Shown: one piece after another, positions 7,638 through 15,179 of the stretch
How the letters are laid out: each line of letters opens with the position of its first letter
Numbering within the stretch: position 1 is the stretch's first letter
NCBI GenBank assembly: GCA_020687485.1
Contig: JAJEQR010000040.1
Span: 1-33,536 of the forward strand
Direction of reading: 5' to 3'
Origin: Hominifimenecus microfluidus
GTDB lineage: Bacteria; Bacillota; Clostridia; Lachnospirales; Lachnospiraceae
Length of the DNA: 33,536 bases
Program-made: the position numbers and the translations under genes
The notes under the pieces: model-generated
The model's database searches: none
Seen by the model: the letters and a program-made list of their open reading frames with translations, nothing else
Told to the model about the DNA's origin: nothing

Positions 7638-8642
7638 TCAGCGACTGCCGTCTTCGATCAGGACAGTCATGACACCGCCGCAGACCATTCCTTCGGATTC
7701 GGCAACTTCTCCGCTCATATCGATGCTTACCAGACGATAGGTTCCGGTTCCGATCATGCGAACCGCTGTCTGAATGATAGCGCCCTCGGCGCAGCCGCCT
7801 CCGATGGTTCCGGTGACCTGGCCAGCGATATTGACGGACATTTTGGCTCCGGCGGCACGGGGCGTGGAGCCCATAGAACTTACGATCGTGACCACCGCCT
7901 GGGGCTCAGTATTCTTCGCCAGATACGTGATCATGTCGTTCTCCAGATCGGAATCGTTAACCGGATGCCGTGCAATTTCCGGCATCCTTTTATAGCTGAT
8001 CACCTCCGCCATGATGGATACAGCGATTTCCGCCGGAGTGATGGCTCCAATCTTCAGGCCGATCGGCGTACAGATGTTATCCAGCCATTTTCGGGAGATA
8101 CCTTCCTCTTCCAGAACATCCTTCAGACCGGCCACACGCCGGCGGCTTCCGATCATTCCGAGGTAAGCGGGGGGCTCTTTCTCCCAGAGCATGCGCAGAC
8201 AGTCGCCGTCGTGGCGGTGTCCGCGGGTGACGATGATGACATAATCATACGGGGTGATGGTTAGTTGTTCCAGAGTGGCTTCGAACGTATCACAGATCAC
8301 ATGTGCCATGGGAAAGCGGGCGGCATTGGCGAATGCCGGGCGGTCATCGACGATTGTGATATCGAATCCACAGGCGGATGCGAACTGGCAGAGAGACAGG
8401 GAAATATGGCCGCCGCCCAGAATAATCATTCGTTCCGGCGGTGTTATGGGCTCGATCAGGCAGAAGCCATCCTCCGTTTCCGCGAACTGTGGCTTCAGAT
8501 TTTCCGGATCCAGCGGGATCAGTTCCCGGTGAAAACCGTCCGCGATGTTTCCCTCGCGTCCGCTGCCGGTGGTTTTGACCGCAATTCCCTTTCCGTCAGA
8601 CAGATATCGTTCCACATTGCTGTATAAAGTACATTCATTCAT
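7638..8642 (-). CDS. XdhC/CoxI family protein with reversed domain order
   Basis: XdhC-type proteins help insert or sulfurate the molybdenum cofactor of xanthine dehydrogenase-like enzymes. This 334-residue protein begins with the Rossmann-like XdhC C-terminal domain: ILGGGHISLSLCQFA near residue 74, then VTRGHRHDGDCLR, YLGMIGSRRR and TPIGLKIGAITPAEIAVSIMAE. It ends with the XdhC/CoxI domain that is normally N-terminal: SSMGSTPRAAGAKMSV, GTIGGGCAEG and GMVCGGVMTVLIE. The start ATG has GGGAGG nine bases upstream. It lies 27 bp behind the carboxypeptidase gene on the same strand and may be co-transcribed. No molybdoenzyme is encoded in the window, so its client is unknown. Confidence 0.87.
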   Translation of the reverse strand: MNECTLYSNVERYLSDGKGIAVKTTGSGREGNIADGFHRELIPLDPENLKPQFAETEDGFCLIEPITPPERMIILGGGHISLSLCQFASACGFDITIVDDRPAFANAARFPMAHVICDTFEATLEQLTITPYDYVIIVTRGHRHDGDCLRMLWEKEPPAYLGMIGSRRRVAGLKDVLEEEGISRKWLDNICTPIGLKIGAITPAEIAVSIMAEVISYKRMPEIARHPVNDSDLENDMITYLAKNTEPQAVVTIVSSMGSTPRAAGAKMSVNIAGQVTGTIGGGCAEGAIIQTAVRMIGTGTYRLVSIDMSGEVAESEGMVCGGVMTVLIEDGSR

Positions 8643-8669
8643 AAGATAAAGCCTCCCAAACTTTGGATT

Positions 8670-10082
8670 TTAAAATTTTTTCTGTTTGCGCCGGCTTCTT
8701 CCCCGGTTGCTTCTCTTCCGGTAGAGCGCCCGGCGTTTCTTGCGTGCCATGCGGCGGAAGACTGTGATCAGAACCAGAATAAGAAGAACAAGAATCACCA
8801 GAACCAGCAGAATCGTACGAAGTGAAAGCTGCTCCAGACGGAAGCGGATACCGTCCAGAGAAGTGCTGCTACTGAATGCGGCGGCGCTCGTCTCTGCATA
8901 GGGGAAGGTCTCCGTCGCGTCCATGGATACGGTCAGGTCGGCGCTTCCGACCTGGATTCCGCTGTAAGAATACGTGACAGTTGCCAGCGTATCAGTGCCG
9001 GAATCGCCAGAAGCCCACGAGAATTCGCTCTGCAGTGAGGCGAAAGGAACGGCATTTGGCAGGATGATCCAGCTGTCACTGGAAACGGACAGAGACAGAA
9101 GACTGCTCCCCAGAAAGGAGTCGTCCTCCAGCAGGGCGTTGTTCGTCTGGAAGTTCGTATCGGTTTCTGCGATGTTATACATAGTGTAATTGTTGAAGCC
9201 GTATTCGAACAGTGTGCGTGTCGTGGAATACTGACTGTCCGAGCTGTCGCAGCCCATGGTAACACAGATCAGATCCATGTTGTTCTTCGCGGCGTACGTA
9301 ACCAGAGTATGACCGGCGATTACCGTGTAGCCGGTTTTTCCGGCAACGGCATATTCATAATGGTTGGGACCGGATTTCAGCAGACCGTGCTTCTGCGCGA
9401 TCGGCAGGGAATCCTTGTTCTTGTTGGTGGCCGGGATGGTGTAACTGGTGGTGGAGTAAATATCCAGATAGGATGGTTCCTGAATGGCTGCTCGCATAAT
9501 CAGCGCCATATCATAGGGGGTTGTCGTGTGGTTTTCATCGTTCAGACCAGATGGATTCGTGAAATGGGTATTCTTGCAGCCAAGTTCTTTGGCTTTCTGG
9601 TTCATCAGAACCGCGAAGTCTTCGATGCTTCCGGAGACATGCTCGGCTAGCGCCTGAGCGACTTCGTTCGCGGATGAGAAAAGGAGTGCGTAAAGGCAGT
9701 CACGCACGGATAGCTCTTCCCCCTCGGTGCGGGCAATGCTGCTGCTTCCGGGCTCCAGTTCGTGGGTGGCGCGGTAGGAAAAGGTGACAGTCTCGTCGAG
9801 AGAACAGTTCTCGATTGTTAACAGAGCTGTCATAACCTTGGTAATGCTGGCCGGATAGTAGGTCTGATTCATGTTCTTCTGATAGAGAATCGCGCCTGTC
9901 TTTGCTTCCATCAGGATGGTTGCGGGGGCTTCTGTCTCCGGTGCTTCCGGGTAGTTCTGGATTCCGGTCAGGTCTGTCGGTGCCGGAAGTTCCGCGGCTG
10001 CCGCCGGGAGTGCCGGGAAAAGCAGCAGCAGAGCAATCAAAAATGCAAGAAGCGAACGCAGGTGTTTACTGTGCATGGTCAA
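8670..10082 (-). CDS. D-alanyl-D-alanine carboxypeptidase (penicillin-binding protein 5/DacF type)
   Basis: This exported serine peptidase of about 470 residues trims the last D-alanine from peptidoglycan stem peptides. A signal peptide (hydrophobic residues 9-30 ending in AAAA) is followed by the S11 catalytic domain with S79-ITK, S137-AN and a KTG motif in AVAGKTGYT. A C-terminal transmembrane helix (TILLVLVILVLLILVLITVF) and a long Arg/Lys tail anchor it to the membrane. The start is uncertain: TTG 10082 lies six bases after AAAGGAG, while ATG 10076 lies twelve after; both keep the signal peptide. Longer upstream readings lack a ribosome binding site. The gene has its own strong promoter at 10135-10163. 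Confidence 0.93.
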   Translation of the reverse strand: MTMHSKHLRSLLAFLIALLLLFPALPAAAAELPAPTDLTGIQNYPEAPETEAPATILMEAKTGAILYQKNMNQTYYPASITKVMTALLTIENCSLDETVTFSYRATHELEPGSSSIARTEGEELSVRDCLYALLFSSANEVAQALAEHVSGSIEDFAVLMNQKAKELGCKNTHFTNPSGLNDENHTTTPYDMALIMRAAIQEPSYLDIYSTTSYTIPATNKNKDSLPIAQKHGLLKSGPNHYEYAVAGKTGYTVIAGHTLVTYAAKNNMDLICVTMGCDSSDSQYSTTRTLFEYGFNNYTMYNIAETDTNFQTNNALLEDDSFLGSSLLSLSVSSDSWIILPNAVPFASLQSEFSWASGDSGTDTLATVTYSYSGIQVGSADLTVSMDATETFPYAETSAAAFSSSTSLDGIRFRLEQLSLRTILLVLVILVLLILVLITVFRRMARKKRRALYRKRSNRGRSRRKQKKF

Positions 10083-10134
10083 AAGGATCTCCTTTATGAA
10101 ATACATAATGGGCATCTTTGTGCCCACATATCCT

Positions 10135-10163
10135 ATTATACTGGAAAATGCTGCTATTTTCAA
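10135..10163 (-). promoter_or_regulatory. promoter of the carboxypeptidase gene
   Basis: On the - strand TTGAAA (10163-10158) and TATAAT (10140-10135) are separated by 17 bp. The leader then contains a small hairpin, GGGCA..TGCCC (about 10123-10108). Confidence 0.8.
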
Positions 10164-10205
10164 TCCCTGTGATTGGGGGAGCGGGGAAATGGCTGGACAG
10201 AACTT

Positions 10206-10259
10206 TCATAACAACAAAACGCCACTCCCACGCAGGTCAGGCTGCATAAGAATGGCGTT
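10206..10259 (-). terminator. terminator of the tandem tRNA-Lys transcript
   Basis: On the - strand AACGCCA pairs with TGGCGTT around an inner GCAG/CTGC hairpin, followed by TTTTGTTGTT. It lies eight bases after the second tRNA. Confidence 0.7.
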
Positions 10260-10266
10260 TATAAAG

Positions 10267-10339
10267 TGGACCATTAGGGGCTCGAACCCTAGACACCCTG
10301 ATTAAGAGTCAGGTGCTCTACCAACTGAGCTAATGGTCC
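10267..10339 (-). tRNA. tRNA-Lys, anticodon CUU (distal copy)
   Basis: The 73-nt cloverleaf has the acceptor stem GGACCAT/ATGGTCC, D-arm GCTCAGTTGGTAGAGC, anticodon arm CCTGA-CTCTTAA-TCAGG with anticodon CTT, and T-arm CTAGGGTTCGAGCCCCTA (TTCGAGC loop), with discriminator A. The 3' CCA is not encoded. It is identical to the copy 124 bp upstream. Confidence 0.97.
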
Positions 10340-10342
10340 GCG

Positions 10343-10384
10343 GACGTCACTCCCATGCAGGTCAGGCTGCGTGAAAATGACGCT
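10343..10384 (-). terminator. terminator-like hairpin between the two tRNA-Lys copies
   Basis: This is a diverged copy of the 10206-10259 hairpin. The outer stem has changed in step (GCGTCA with TGACGT instead of AACGCCA with TGGCGTT), the inner GCAGCCTGACCTGC is kept, and the T-rich tail is lost. It may therefore let transcription pass, or serve as a processing signal. Confidence 0.5.
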
Positions 10385-10390
10385 GTTAAA

Positions 10391-10463
10391 TGGACCATTA
10401 GGGGCTCGAACCCTAGACACCCTGATTAAGAGTCAGGTGCTCTACCAACTGAGCTAATGGTCC
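10391..10463 (-). tRNA. tRNA-Lys, anticodon CUU (proximal copy)
   Basis: It is identical over 73 nt to the copy at 10267-10339, with the same CTT anticodon and no encoded CCA. It is the first gene of the pair, with a promoter 17 bases upstream. The tRNA and its trailing hairpin together form a duplicated 124-bp unit. Confidence 0.97.
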
Positions 10464-10479
10464 GTATCGAACGAGTAAT

Positions 10480-10508
10480 ATCTTAGCACGGCTTAAAAGA
10501 AAATGCAA
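10480..10508 (-). promoter_or_regulatory. promoter of the tRNA-Lys pair
   Basis: On the - strand TTGCAT (10508-10503) and TAAGAT (10485-10480) are separated by 17 bp, ending 17 bases before the mature tRNA. Confidence 0.7.
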
Positions 10509-10550
10509 GTACTTTTTTTGAAAAAGTTAAAATTTTTTGACTAGAACCAT

Positions 10551-10585
10551 TTTCAGCCGGACAGACAATATCCGCCCGGCTGAAA
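10551..10585 (-). terminator. stem-loop after thioredoxin, possible terminator
   Basis: TTTCAGCCGG pairs perfectly with CCGGCTGAAA around a 15-base loop, 25 bases after the trxA stop codon. There is no T-run directly after it on the - strand, so termination is only likely. Confidence 0.45.
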
Positions 10586-10609
10586 CGTCGTTCGTTATTT
10601 GCTTTTCTA

Positions 10610-10930
10610 TTACAGCCCTGCAGACGCAAGCGCCTGCTCGACCTCTTCCTTTGACACCGCGCCAAGGATGCTGTTCTTCAGCTCTCCGCTCTGAAGGATG
10701 GCCAGGTACGGAATCGAGCGCACCTGATAGGCCATCGTGGTCTTTGGAGACTGATCGACATTCAGCTTGGCTACGATCAGTTTGTCCTGATATTCCTCCG
10801 CGATCATTTCCAGGATCGGGCCCATCATCTTGCAGGGGCCACACCAGTCCGCATAGAAATCAACCAGCACCGGTACAGAGGCAGCCTGTACTTTTTCTTC
10901 AAAGTTTTCATCGGTTAAAATTTCGATCAT
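10610..10930 (-). CDS. trxA: thioredoxin
   Basis: This 106-residue cytoplasmic disulfide reductase has the normal thioredoxin length. The redox motif W29-C30-G-P-C33 sits in FYADWCGPCK, and the cis-proline loop is SIPYLAI. It reduces disulfides in client enzymes and is itself recycled by thioredoxin reductase, which is not in the window. AGGAGG lies seven bases before the ATG and overlaps the stop codon of the small upstream gene at 10941-11099, so the two are probably translated from one message. Confidence 0.96.
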   Translation of the reverse strand: MIEILTDENFEEKVQAASVPVLVDFYADWCGPCKMMGPILEMIAEEYQDKLIVAKLNVDQSPKTTMAYQVRSIPYLAILQSGELKNSILGAVSKEEVEQALASAGL

Positions 10931-10940
10931 AATTTTCCTC

Positions 10941-11099
10941 CTATTTCCTGCGGGGAGGTTTCTTCTCCGGGCAGTTTTTGTTATTTAAGATTTTTGCTAC
11001 TTCGTCCAGGTTCTTTTTCAGACACAGAAAACGGCGATCCCAGGCGGGATTCTGGGAAAACATTCGACACATATGGGATTTCCAGTGTTTGGATTTCAT
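10941..11099 (-). CDS. small basic protein of unknown function, 52 residues
   Basis: An ATG-to-TAG frame of 53 codons fills the gap between trmB and trxA. The peptide starts MKSKHWKSHMCRMF, has three cysteines and is strongly basic, with a Lys/Pro/Arg-rich end (EKKPPRRK). No membrane segment or known motif is visible. Its stop codon is part of the ribosome binding site of trxA, an arrangement typical of translational coupling. Its own ribosome binding site is weak (AGGTG nine bases before the ATG). I do not recognise a family. The snug fit into the operon is the main argument that it is real. Confidence 0.5.
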   Translation of the reverse strand: MKSKHWKSHMCRMFSQNPAWDRRFLCLKKNLDEVAKILNNKNCPEKKPPRRK

Positions 11100-11151
11100 A
11101 GAAGCACCTGCTGTCGGCCAGTTTCCTTTATTATATGGCGAATCGTGAAAT

Positions 11152-11793
11152 CTATGCCTGACAGAGAATCATTTTGCAGATGGGATTTCCCTGCGCGGAG
11201 AAGCGCTCCTCGTATTCTGTCATGATATTTCCCTTGTTCAGCGCTGTGTCGTGATGTAGATCGCGGGTCACTGCCAGAAGCTTCCATCCAGCTTCTTCAG
11301 CAGCTTCCAGCGAGAACTCGAACAGAGGCTGGTTGTCCGTCTTAAATTCTACATGGCCGTCCTTCGCCAGGATGTTCTCATAGCGGCGTAAAAACTCCAC
11401 AGAGGTCAAGCGGCGCTTGGCGTGCCGCTCTTTGGGCCAGGGATCGGAGAAATTCAGGTAGATTCGATCGACTTCGCCGGAGGCAAATACGTCCGTGATA
11501 CTGTCAGCGTCCATGCGGATCAGGCGCAGATTCGGAAGCTCAAGCTCGTTCTGCTTCTGGACGGCGCGCACAAGTACGCTGGAAAATTTCTCAATTCCGA
11601 TATAATTGATATCCGGATGCTCGGCGGCCAGCGCAGTCAGAAACTGCCCCTTGCCCATGCCGATCTCGATATGGAGAGGAGCCTGACGTCCGAACACTTC
11701 CTGCCAACGGCCCTTCCACACTTCCGGTTCCGGAATGGTAAAGGCGCTGGCGTCGATGGTTTCCCGCGCGCCGGGAACATTTTTTAAACGCAT
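11152..11793 (-). CDS. trmB: tRNA (guanine-N7-)-methyltransferase
   Basis: This 213-residue Rossmann-fold enzyme methylates G46 in the variable loop of tRNAs using S-adenosylmethionine. The SAM-binding motif IEIGMGKGQFL lies near residue 42, followed by YIGIEKFSSVL, the signature NFSDPWPKERHAKRRL and the active-site segment FKTDNQPLFEFSLE. Length is typical. ATG 11793 is preceded by AAGGAG about nine bases away. It lies upstream of the small gene and trxA on the same strand and may start their operon. The only candidate promoter, a TACAAT near 11860, has a weak -35. Confidence 0.95.
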   Translation of the reverse strand: MRLKNVPGARETIDASAFTIPEPEVWKGRWQEVFGRQAPLHIEIGMGKGQFLTALAAEHPDINYIGIEKFSSVLVRAVQKQNELELPNLRLIRMDADSITDVFASGEVDRIYLNFSDPWPKERHAKRRLTSVEFLRRYENILAKDGHVEFKTDNQPLFEFSLEAAEEAGWKLLAVTRDLHHDTALNKGNIMTEYEERFSAQGNPICKMILCQA

Positions 11794-11912
11794 ATGTTAT
11801 AGATCTCCTTGTTGTTTGTCTTTCTTCTTTTTGTATTCTTTTACAGCTCTATTGTAACGGAAATGAAGAAAAATTTCCAGAGGAGAATTTGGAATAGAGA
11901 TTTCTTTTTTAC

Positions 11913-11941
11913 TATACATTTTAATGGGATTTGTTTATAAT
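11913..11941 (+). promoter_or_regulatory. promoter of the small membrane-anchored protein gene
   Basis: TATACA (11913-11918) and TATAAT (11936-11941) are 17 bp apart, followed by AAGGAGG at 11964-11970. Confidence 0.6.
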
Positions 11942-11978
11942 GAAAGAAAAACACAGAGGACGGAAGGAGGACTTCGGA

Positions 11979-12395
11979 ATGGGAACTGTCATTATTATAT
12001 GGGTGGCAATTATTATCGCAATCCGCATGGCTGGAAAGTCGATGGATAAGAAGATGGCGGATGATATCCGGAAGGCGAAGGGGGAGGAGTCTGTGAGTCG
12101 CCCGGCGCGCGCTTCGACTGCGGGAGGGCGGAACACGGCTGGCAGAGGCATGTCATCCAGTGCGAGCCGAAGTTATGCGGGTGAAAATTTCTCCGGCGCA
12201 GGAAAGAATTCCAGAAGCCGAAGTGTGTGGGGACGATCCGGCGCTCAGACATCCTGGCATAACACAGTGGAGACTTCCGACTCCGAGATCTCGTTCCGGA
12301 ATATGCGTCCCGGAACGGATGAACTCGAAGCGCTGATCCGCCATAATGCAAGGCATGAGAGAGAGCTGGAGGCAAGGCTGCGGCGAAACGAATGA
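11979..12395 (+). CDS. small N-terminally membrane-anchored protein, apparently cut short by an in-frame TGA
   Basis: The 138-residue product starts with one transmembrane helix (MGTVIIIWVAIIIAIRMAG), then a Ser/Arg/Gly-rich, probably disordered region (about 30-105), then a charged helix rich in Glu and Arg. ATG 11979 is set by AAGGAGG eight bases upstream, which rules out earlier ATGs. After the TGA at 12393-12395 the same frame continues in the same style: YQREEELRRQRNAHERNLSD, then LLRQQQ. This extends the heptad-like charged helix by about 25 residues before the frame enters the 3' end of the opposing gene; the next stop is at 12531. A recent nonsense mutation, perhaps TGG to TGA, is the simplest reading. 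I recognise no family. Confidence 0.75.
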   Translation: MGTVIIIWVAIIIAIRMAGKSMDKKMADDIRKAKGEESVSRPARASTAGGRNTAGRGMSSSASRSYAGENFSGAGKNSRSRSVWGRSGAQTSWHNTVETSDSEISFRNMRPGTDELEALIRHNARHERELEARLRRNE

Positions 12396-12455
12396 TATCA
12401 GCGTGAAGAAGAACTGCGCAGGCAACGGAATGCCCACGAGAGGAATTTGTCTGAC

Positions 12456-13136
12456 TTATTGCGCCAGCAGCAGATGGTATGGCGGCTGTGCGGTATTTTT
12501 CCGTCTCCAGCTGGTGAGACGGCCTTTATGTAATGTATGAAACTGACAGGGAAGATCCGGGAACGGGTCTTCCTTTTGTGTAAAGACAAGGATAATTTTT
12601 TCGTCCATGTGATCCGCCAGGAGGGTATCCATCTGCTTCCTGGCGCCGGGATCCAGGTTTGTGAAGGGCTCATTGAGAATCAGAACCGGGGCTTCTGAGC
12701 AAAGCGTCTGCAGGAGCTGGATGTGCCTGCGGGCAGACAGGGGAAGCTCGCCGATGGGAACGGAGCGAAGCTCCGGGTAGCCGGATTCCCACAGAAGCTC
12801 TTCGGACTTGCAGGTGGCTTCGCGGGCGGAGAGGCGCTGCGTCAAAGATGTGTGGATAAGATACTGATACAGCGTGATCTCCGGCGGATAGAATGGGTAC
12901 TGTCCGGCGTAGCTGATATGATCTGTGTAGGCGTTCCCCAGCATGGCGGTATCGTAACCGAGAAAGCGGACTTGTCCTTGCATAGGGGCGCGGACCGCGG
13001 TTGTGAATTGAAAGAGCAACTGCTTTCCTTCCAGGTCATCGCCGAGAATACAGGTGATTCCTTCCGTAAAGACGGCCTGAATATCCGTGAGGGGAAAGGG
13101 GGCGGGGTGATATACATGATTCCATTCCAGTTCCAT
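12456..13136 (-). CDS. degenerate ABC transporter-like ATPase domain, orphan
   Basis: The 226-residue protein has the layout of an ABC nucleotide-binding domain, but all main motifs are altered. The P-loop is G32-DDLEGK38-Q39, with Gln instead of Ser/Thr. The signature is L-S134-A-R-R instead of LSGGQ. Walker B reads VLILN155-E156, with Asn instead of Asp. The Q-loop position (YAGQYPFYPPEITLYQYL) and D-loop (NLDP) are kept. No permease gene is adjacent. It may bind nucleotide weakly, act as a regulatory half of a transporter, or be decaying. The start ATG lacks a good Shine-Dalgarno sequence (only AAGCAGGAA about ten bases upstream). The 3' end lies against the extended frame of the + strand gene before it. 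Confidence 0.8.
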   Translation of the reverse strand: MELEWNHVYHPAPFPLTDIQAVFTEGITCILGDDLEGKQLLFQFTTAVRAPMQGQVRFLGYDTAMLGNAYTDHISYAGQYPFYPPEITLYQYLIHTSLTQRLSAREATCKSEELLWESGYPELRSVPIGELPLSARRHIQLLQTLCSEAPVLILNEPFTNLDPGARKQMDTLLADHMDEKIILVFTQKEDPFPDLPCQFHTLHKGRLTSWRRKNTAQPPYHLLLAQ

Positions 13137-13195
13137 GATTGATTCCTGCTTTCTTTTTATATGTCTGACAGCATAATATATGCTTATGGCGGGGG

Positions 13196-13224
13196 TGGAA
13201 AATTTAGACCGGGTATGTTACAAT
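13196..13224 (+). promoter_or_regulatory. possible promoter of the alcohol dehydrogenase operon
   Basis: TGGAAA (13196-13201) and TACAAT (13219-13224) are 17 bp apart. The leader contains the hairpin CGCGGTT-TTTCG-AACCGCG (13241-13259) just before the ribosome binding site, which could modulate translation. Confidence 0.5.
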
Positions 13225-13283
13225 GAAAAAACCACAAAATACGCGGTTTTTCGAACCGCGGTCATAAGCAGGAGGAGAAAGCA

Positions 13284-14459
13284 ATGGTATCTTTTACTTA
13301 CTATGTTCCTACGAAAGTGTTCTTTGGTACGGACGCGGAGTCCCATATCGGAAGTTTCCTGAAGAGTAAGGGATTTCATAAGGTTCTGCTTCATTACGGA
13401 AGCGGAAGCATTAAGAAGAACGGGCTTTATGATAAAGTGACCGCAGAGCTTCAGCAGGCTGGTATCGCTTATGTCGAGCTCCCTGGGGTGGAGCCGAATC
13501 CGAAGATTGGACTGGTTCGATGCGGTGTGGAGCTTTGCCGAAAGGAAGGCGTGGATTTCCTTCTCGGTGTCGGAGGAGGCAGCGTAAGCGATTCCTGCAA
13601 GGCGATTGCGCTGGGACTGGCTCTGGATATCGATCCCTGGGAAGCGGTTGTGAAGAATATCTGCCCGGAGAAGCCGTTCCCGATGGGACTGGTGCTTACG
13701 ATTGCGGCTGCCGGCAGTGAGATGAGCAATTCCTGTGTCATCACGGATGACGAGCATAATTTAAAGCGAGGCTGCAACCACGACGGTAATCGTCCGCTGG
13801 TAGCATTTATGAATCCGGAGAATACACTGACCGTGCCGAAGTATCAGACGGCAGCCGGTACCGTAGATATCATGATGCACACGATGGAACGTTATCTGAC
13901 CGCAGACCCGGAGACGCCTCTGACTGATCGGCTGGCGGAAGCTCTGCTGAAGACAGTGAAGGACTGCGGAAGCCGCCTGGCGGAGGATCCGAAGGATCTG
14001 CAGGCGCGCACGGATCTGATGTGGGCATCCTCTCTGGCACATAACGATATCACTGGATGCGGCAGAAACAGGACCTTTACTGCGCATAAGATCGAGCATG
14101 ACTTAAGCGGTGTGCATGACAACATCACACATGGAGCCGGTCTGGCGGTTGTATTCCCGGCGTGGGTACTCCATGAATATAAGAAAGGAATGAAGCGCTT
14201 TTGTCAGTGGGCGGTAAATATCTGGCAGGCGAATCCCAATCAGGATGAGGATGCGGTTATTCGTGAGGGTGTAGATCATATGAAAGATTACTTCCGCTCA
14301 CTGGGAATGCCGGTGACCATGCAGGAACTTGGCGTTGCTCCGGAAGAATATGACTCGATTGCTGAGCTTACGATTGCGGGAGCCGGCGGTGCGATTCCGT
14401 CTTACGGCAGCAAGCTGACGAAAGAAGAGATTATAGAAATTTACCGTCTGGCAGAATAG
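13284..14459 (+). CDS. iron-containing (group III) alcohol dehydrogenase, butanol dehydrogenase-like
   Basis: This cytoplasmic NAD(P)H-dependent oxidoreductase of 391 residues interconverts aldehydes and alcohols, probably to dispose of fermentation electrons. The dinucleotide loop is GVGGGSVSDSCKAIA near residues 96-110. Metal ligands are visible in TVDIMMHTMERYL (Asp, His), AHKIEHDLSGVHD (His) and NITHGAGLAVVF (His). This spacing is like YqhD/BdhA proteins. AGGAGG lies about eight bases before ATG 13284. A response regulator follows after 21 bp, so the three genes may form one operon, although a functional link between the enzyme and the two-component pair is only inferred. Substrate cannot be read from the sequence. 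Confidence 0.92.
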   Translation: MVSFTYYVPTKVFFGTDAESHIGSFLKSKGFHKVLLHYGSGSIKKNGLYDKVTAELQQAGIAYVELPGVEPNPKIGLVRCGVELCRKEGVDFLLGVGGGSVSDSCKAIALGLALDIDPWEAVVKNICPEKPFPMGLVLTIAAAGSEMSNSCVITDDEHNLKRGCNHDGNRPLVAFMNPENTLTVPKYQTAAGTVDIMMHTMERYLTADPETPLTDRLAEALLKTVKDCGSRLAEDPKDLQARTDLMWASSLAHNDITGCGRNRTFTAHKIEHDLSGVHDNITHGAGLAVVFPAWVLHEYKKGMKRFCQWAVNIWQANPNQDEDAVIREGVDHMKDYFRSLGMPVTMQELGVAPEEYDSIAELTIAGAGGAIPSYGSKLTKEEIIEIYRLAE

Positions 14460-14480
14460 GACGGGAGGAAAAGAAATATC

Positions 14481-15173
14481 ATGCAGACAATCCTGGTATG
14501 TGATGACGACAAAGATATTGTAGAAGCGATTGATATCTATCTGACACAGGAGGGTTACCGTGTCCTGAAGGCCTATGACGGCCTTCAGGCACTGGAGATT
14601 CTGAAGAAGGAAGAAGTGCATCTTCTGATTATTGATATCATGATGCCGAAGCTGGACGGTATCCACGCAACCCTCCGTATCCGTGAAGAGAGCAGTATCC
14701 CGATCATTATTCTCTCGGCCAAAACGGAGGACGCAGATAAGATTCTGGGGCTGAATATCGGAGCGGATGATTATGTAACGAAGCCGTTCAGTCCGCTGGA
14801 GCTGGTGGCGAGAGTGAAGTCTCAGCTTCGCCGCTACACGAAGCTTGGAACCATGGCAGAGAACACGGAGAATGTGTTCCGCACCGGCGGACTGGTGGTG
14901 GATGACGATAAGAAACAGGTGACTGTGGACGGCGAGAACATTCGCCTGACTCCGATGGAATTCAATATTCTCTGCTTCCTGGTAAGGAATGCGGGCAAGG
15001 TGTATTCGATCGAGCAGATCTATGAGAGCATCTGGAATGAAGAAGCAATCGGAGTAGATAATACGGTCGCGGTACATATTCGTCATATCCGTGAGAAGAT
15101 TGAGATCAATCCAAAGGATCCGCAGTACCTGAAGGTGGTATGGGGCATCGGCTATAAGGTCGAGAAGCTGTAA
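14481..15173 (+). CDS. OmpR/PhoB-family response regulator
   Basis: The 230-residue DNA-binding regulator has a receiver domain (1-120) with acidic pocket D8-D9-D10, phospho-acceptor D52 in LLIIDIMMPKLDG, S79 and K101 in DDYVTKPF. The C-terminal winged helix (about 130-230) carries the typical LTPMEFNILCFLVRN and AVHIRHIREKIE segments. It should be phosphorylated by the histidine kinase encoded six bases downstream and then act on promoters that cannot be named here. GGGAGG lies about twelve bases before the ATG. Confidence 0.96.
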   Translation: MQTILVCDDDKDIVEAIDIYLTQEGYRVLKAYDGLQALEILKKEEVHLLIIDIMMPKLDGIHATLRIREESSIPIIILSAKTEDADKILGLNIGADDYVTKPFSPLELVARVKSQLRRYTKLGTMAENTENVFRTGGLVVDDDKKQVTVDGENIRLTPMEFNILCFLVRNAGKVYSIEQIYESIWNEEAIGVDNTVAVHIRHIREKIEINPKDPQYLKVVWGIGYKVEKL

Positions 15174-15179
15174 GCGTTT

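Noticed and set aside
12393-12395. TGA as a selenocysteine codon
   Set aside because: No SECIS-like hairpin is evident right after it, and the surrounding charged helix is not a redox context; a nonsense mutation is simpler.
13237-13262. Redox-repressor (Rex) operator before the alcohol dehydrogenase
   Set aside because: The symmetric element CGCGGTT..AACCGCG does not match the Rex pattern TTGTGA-n6-TCACAA; a leader hairpin fits better.
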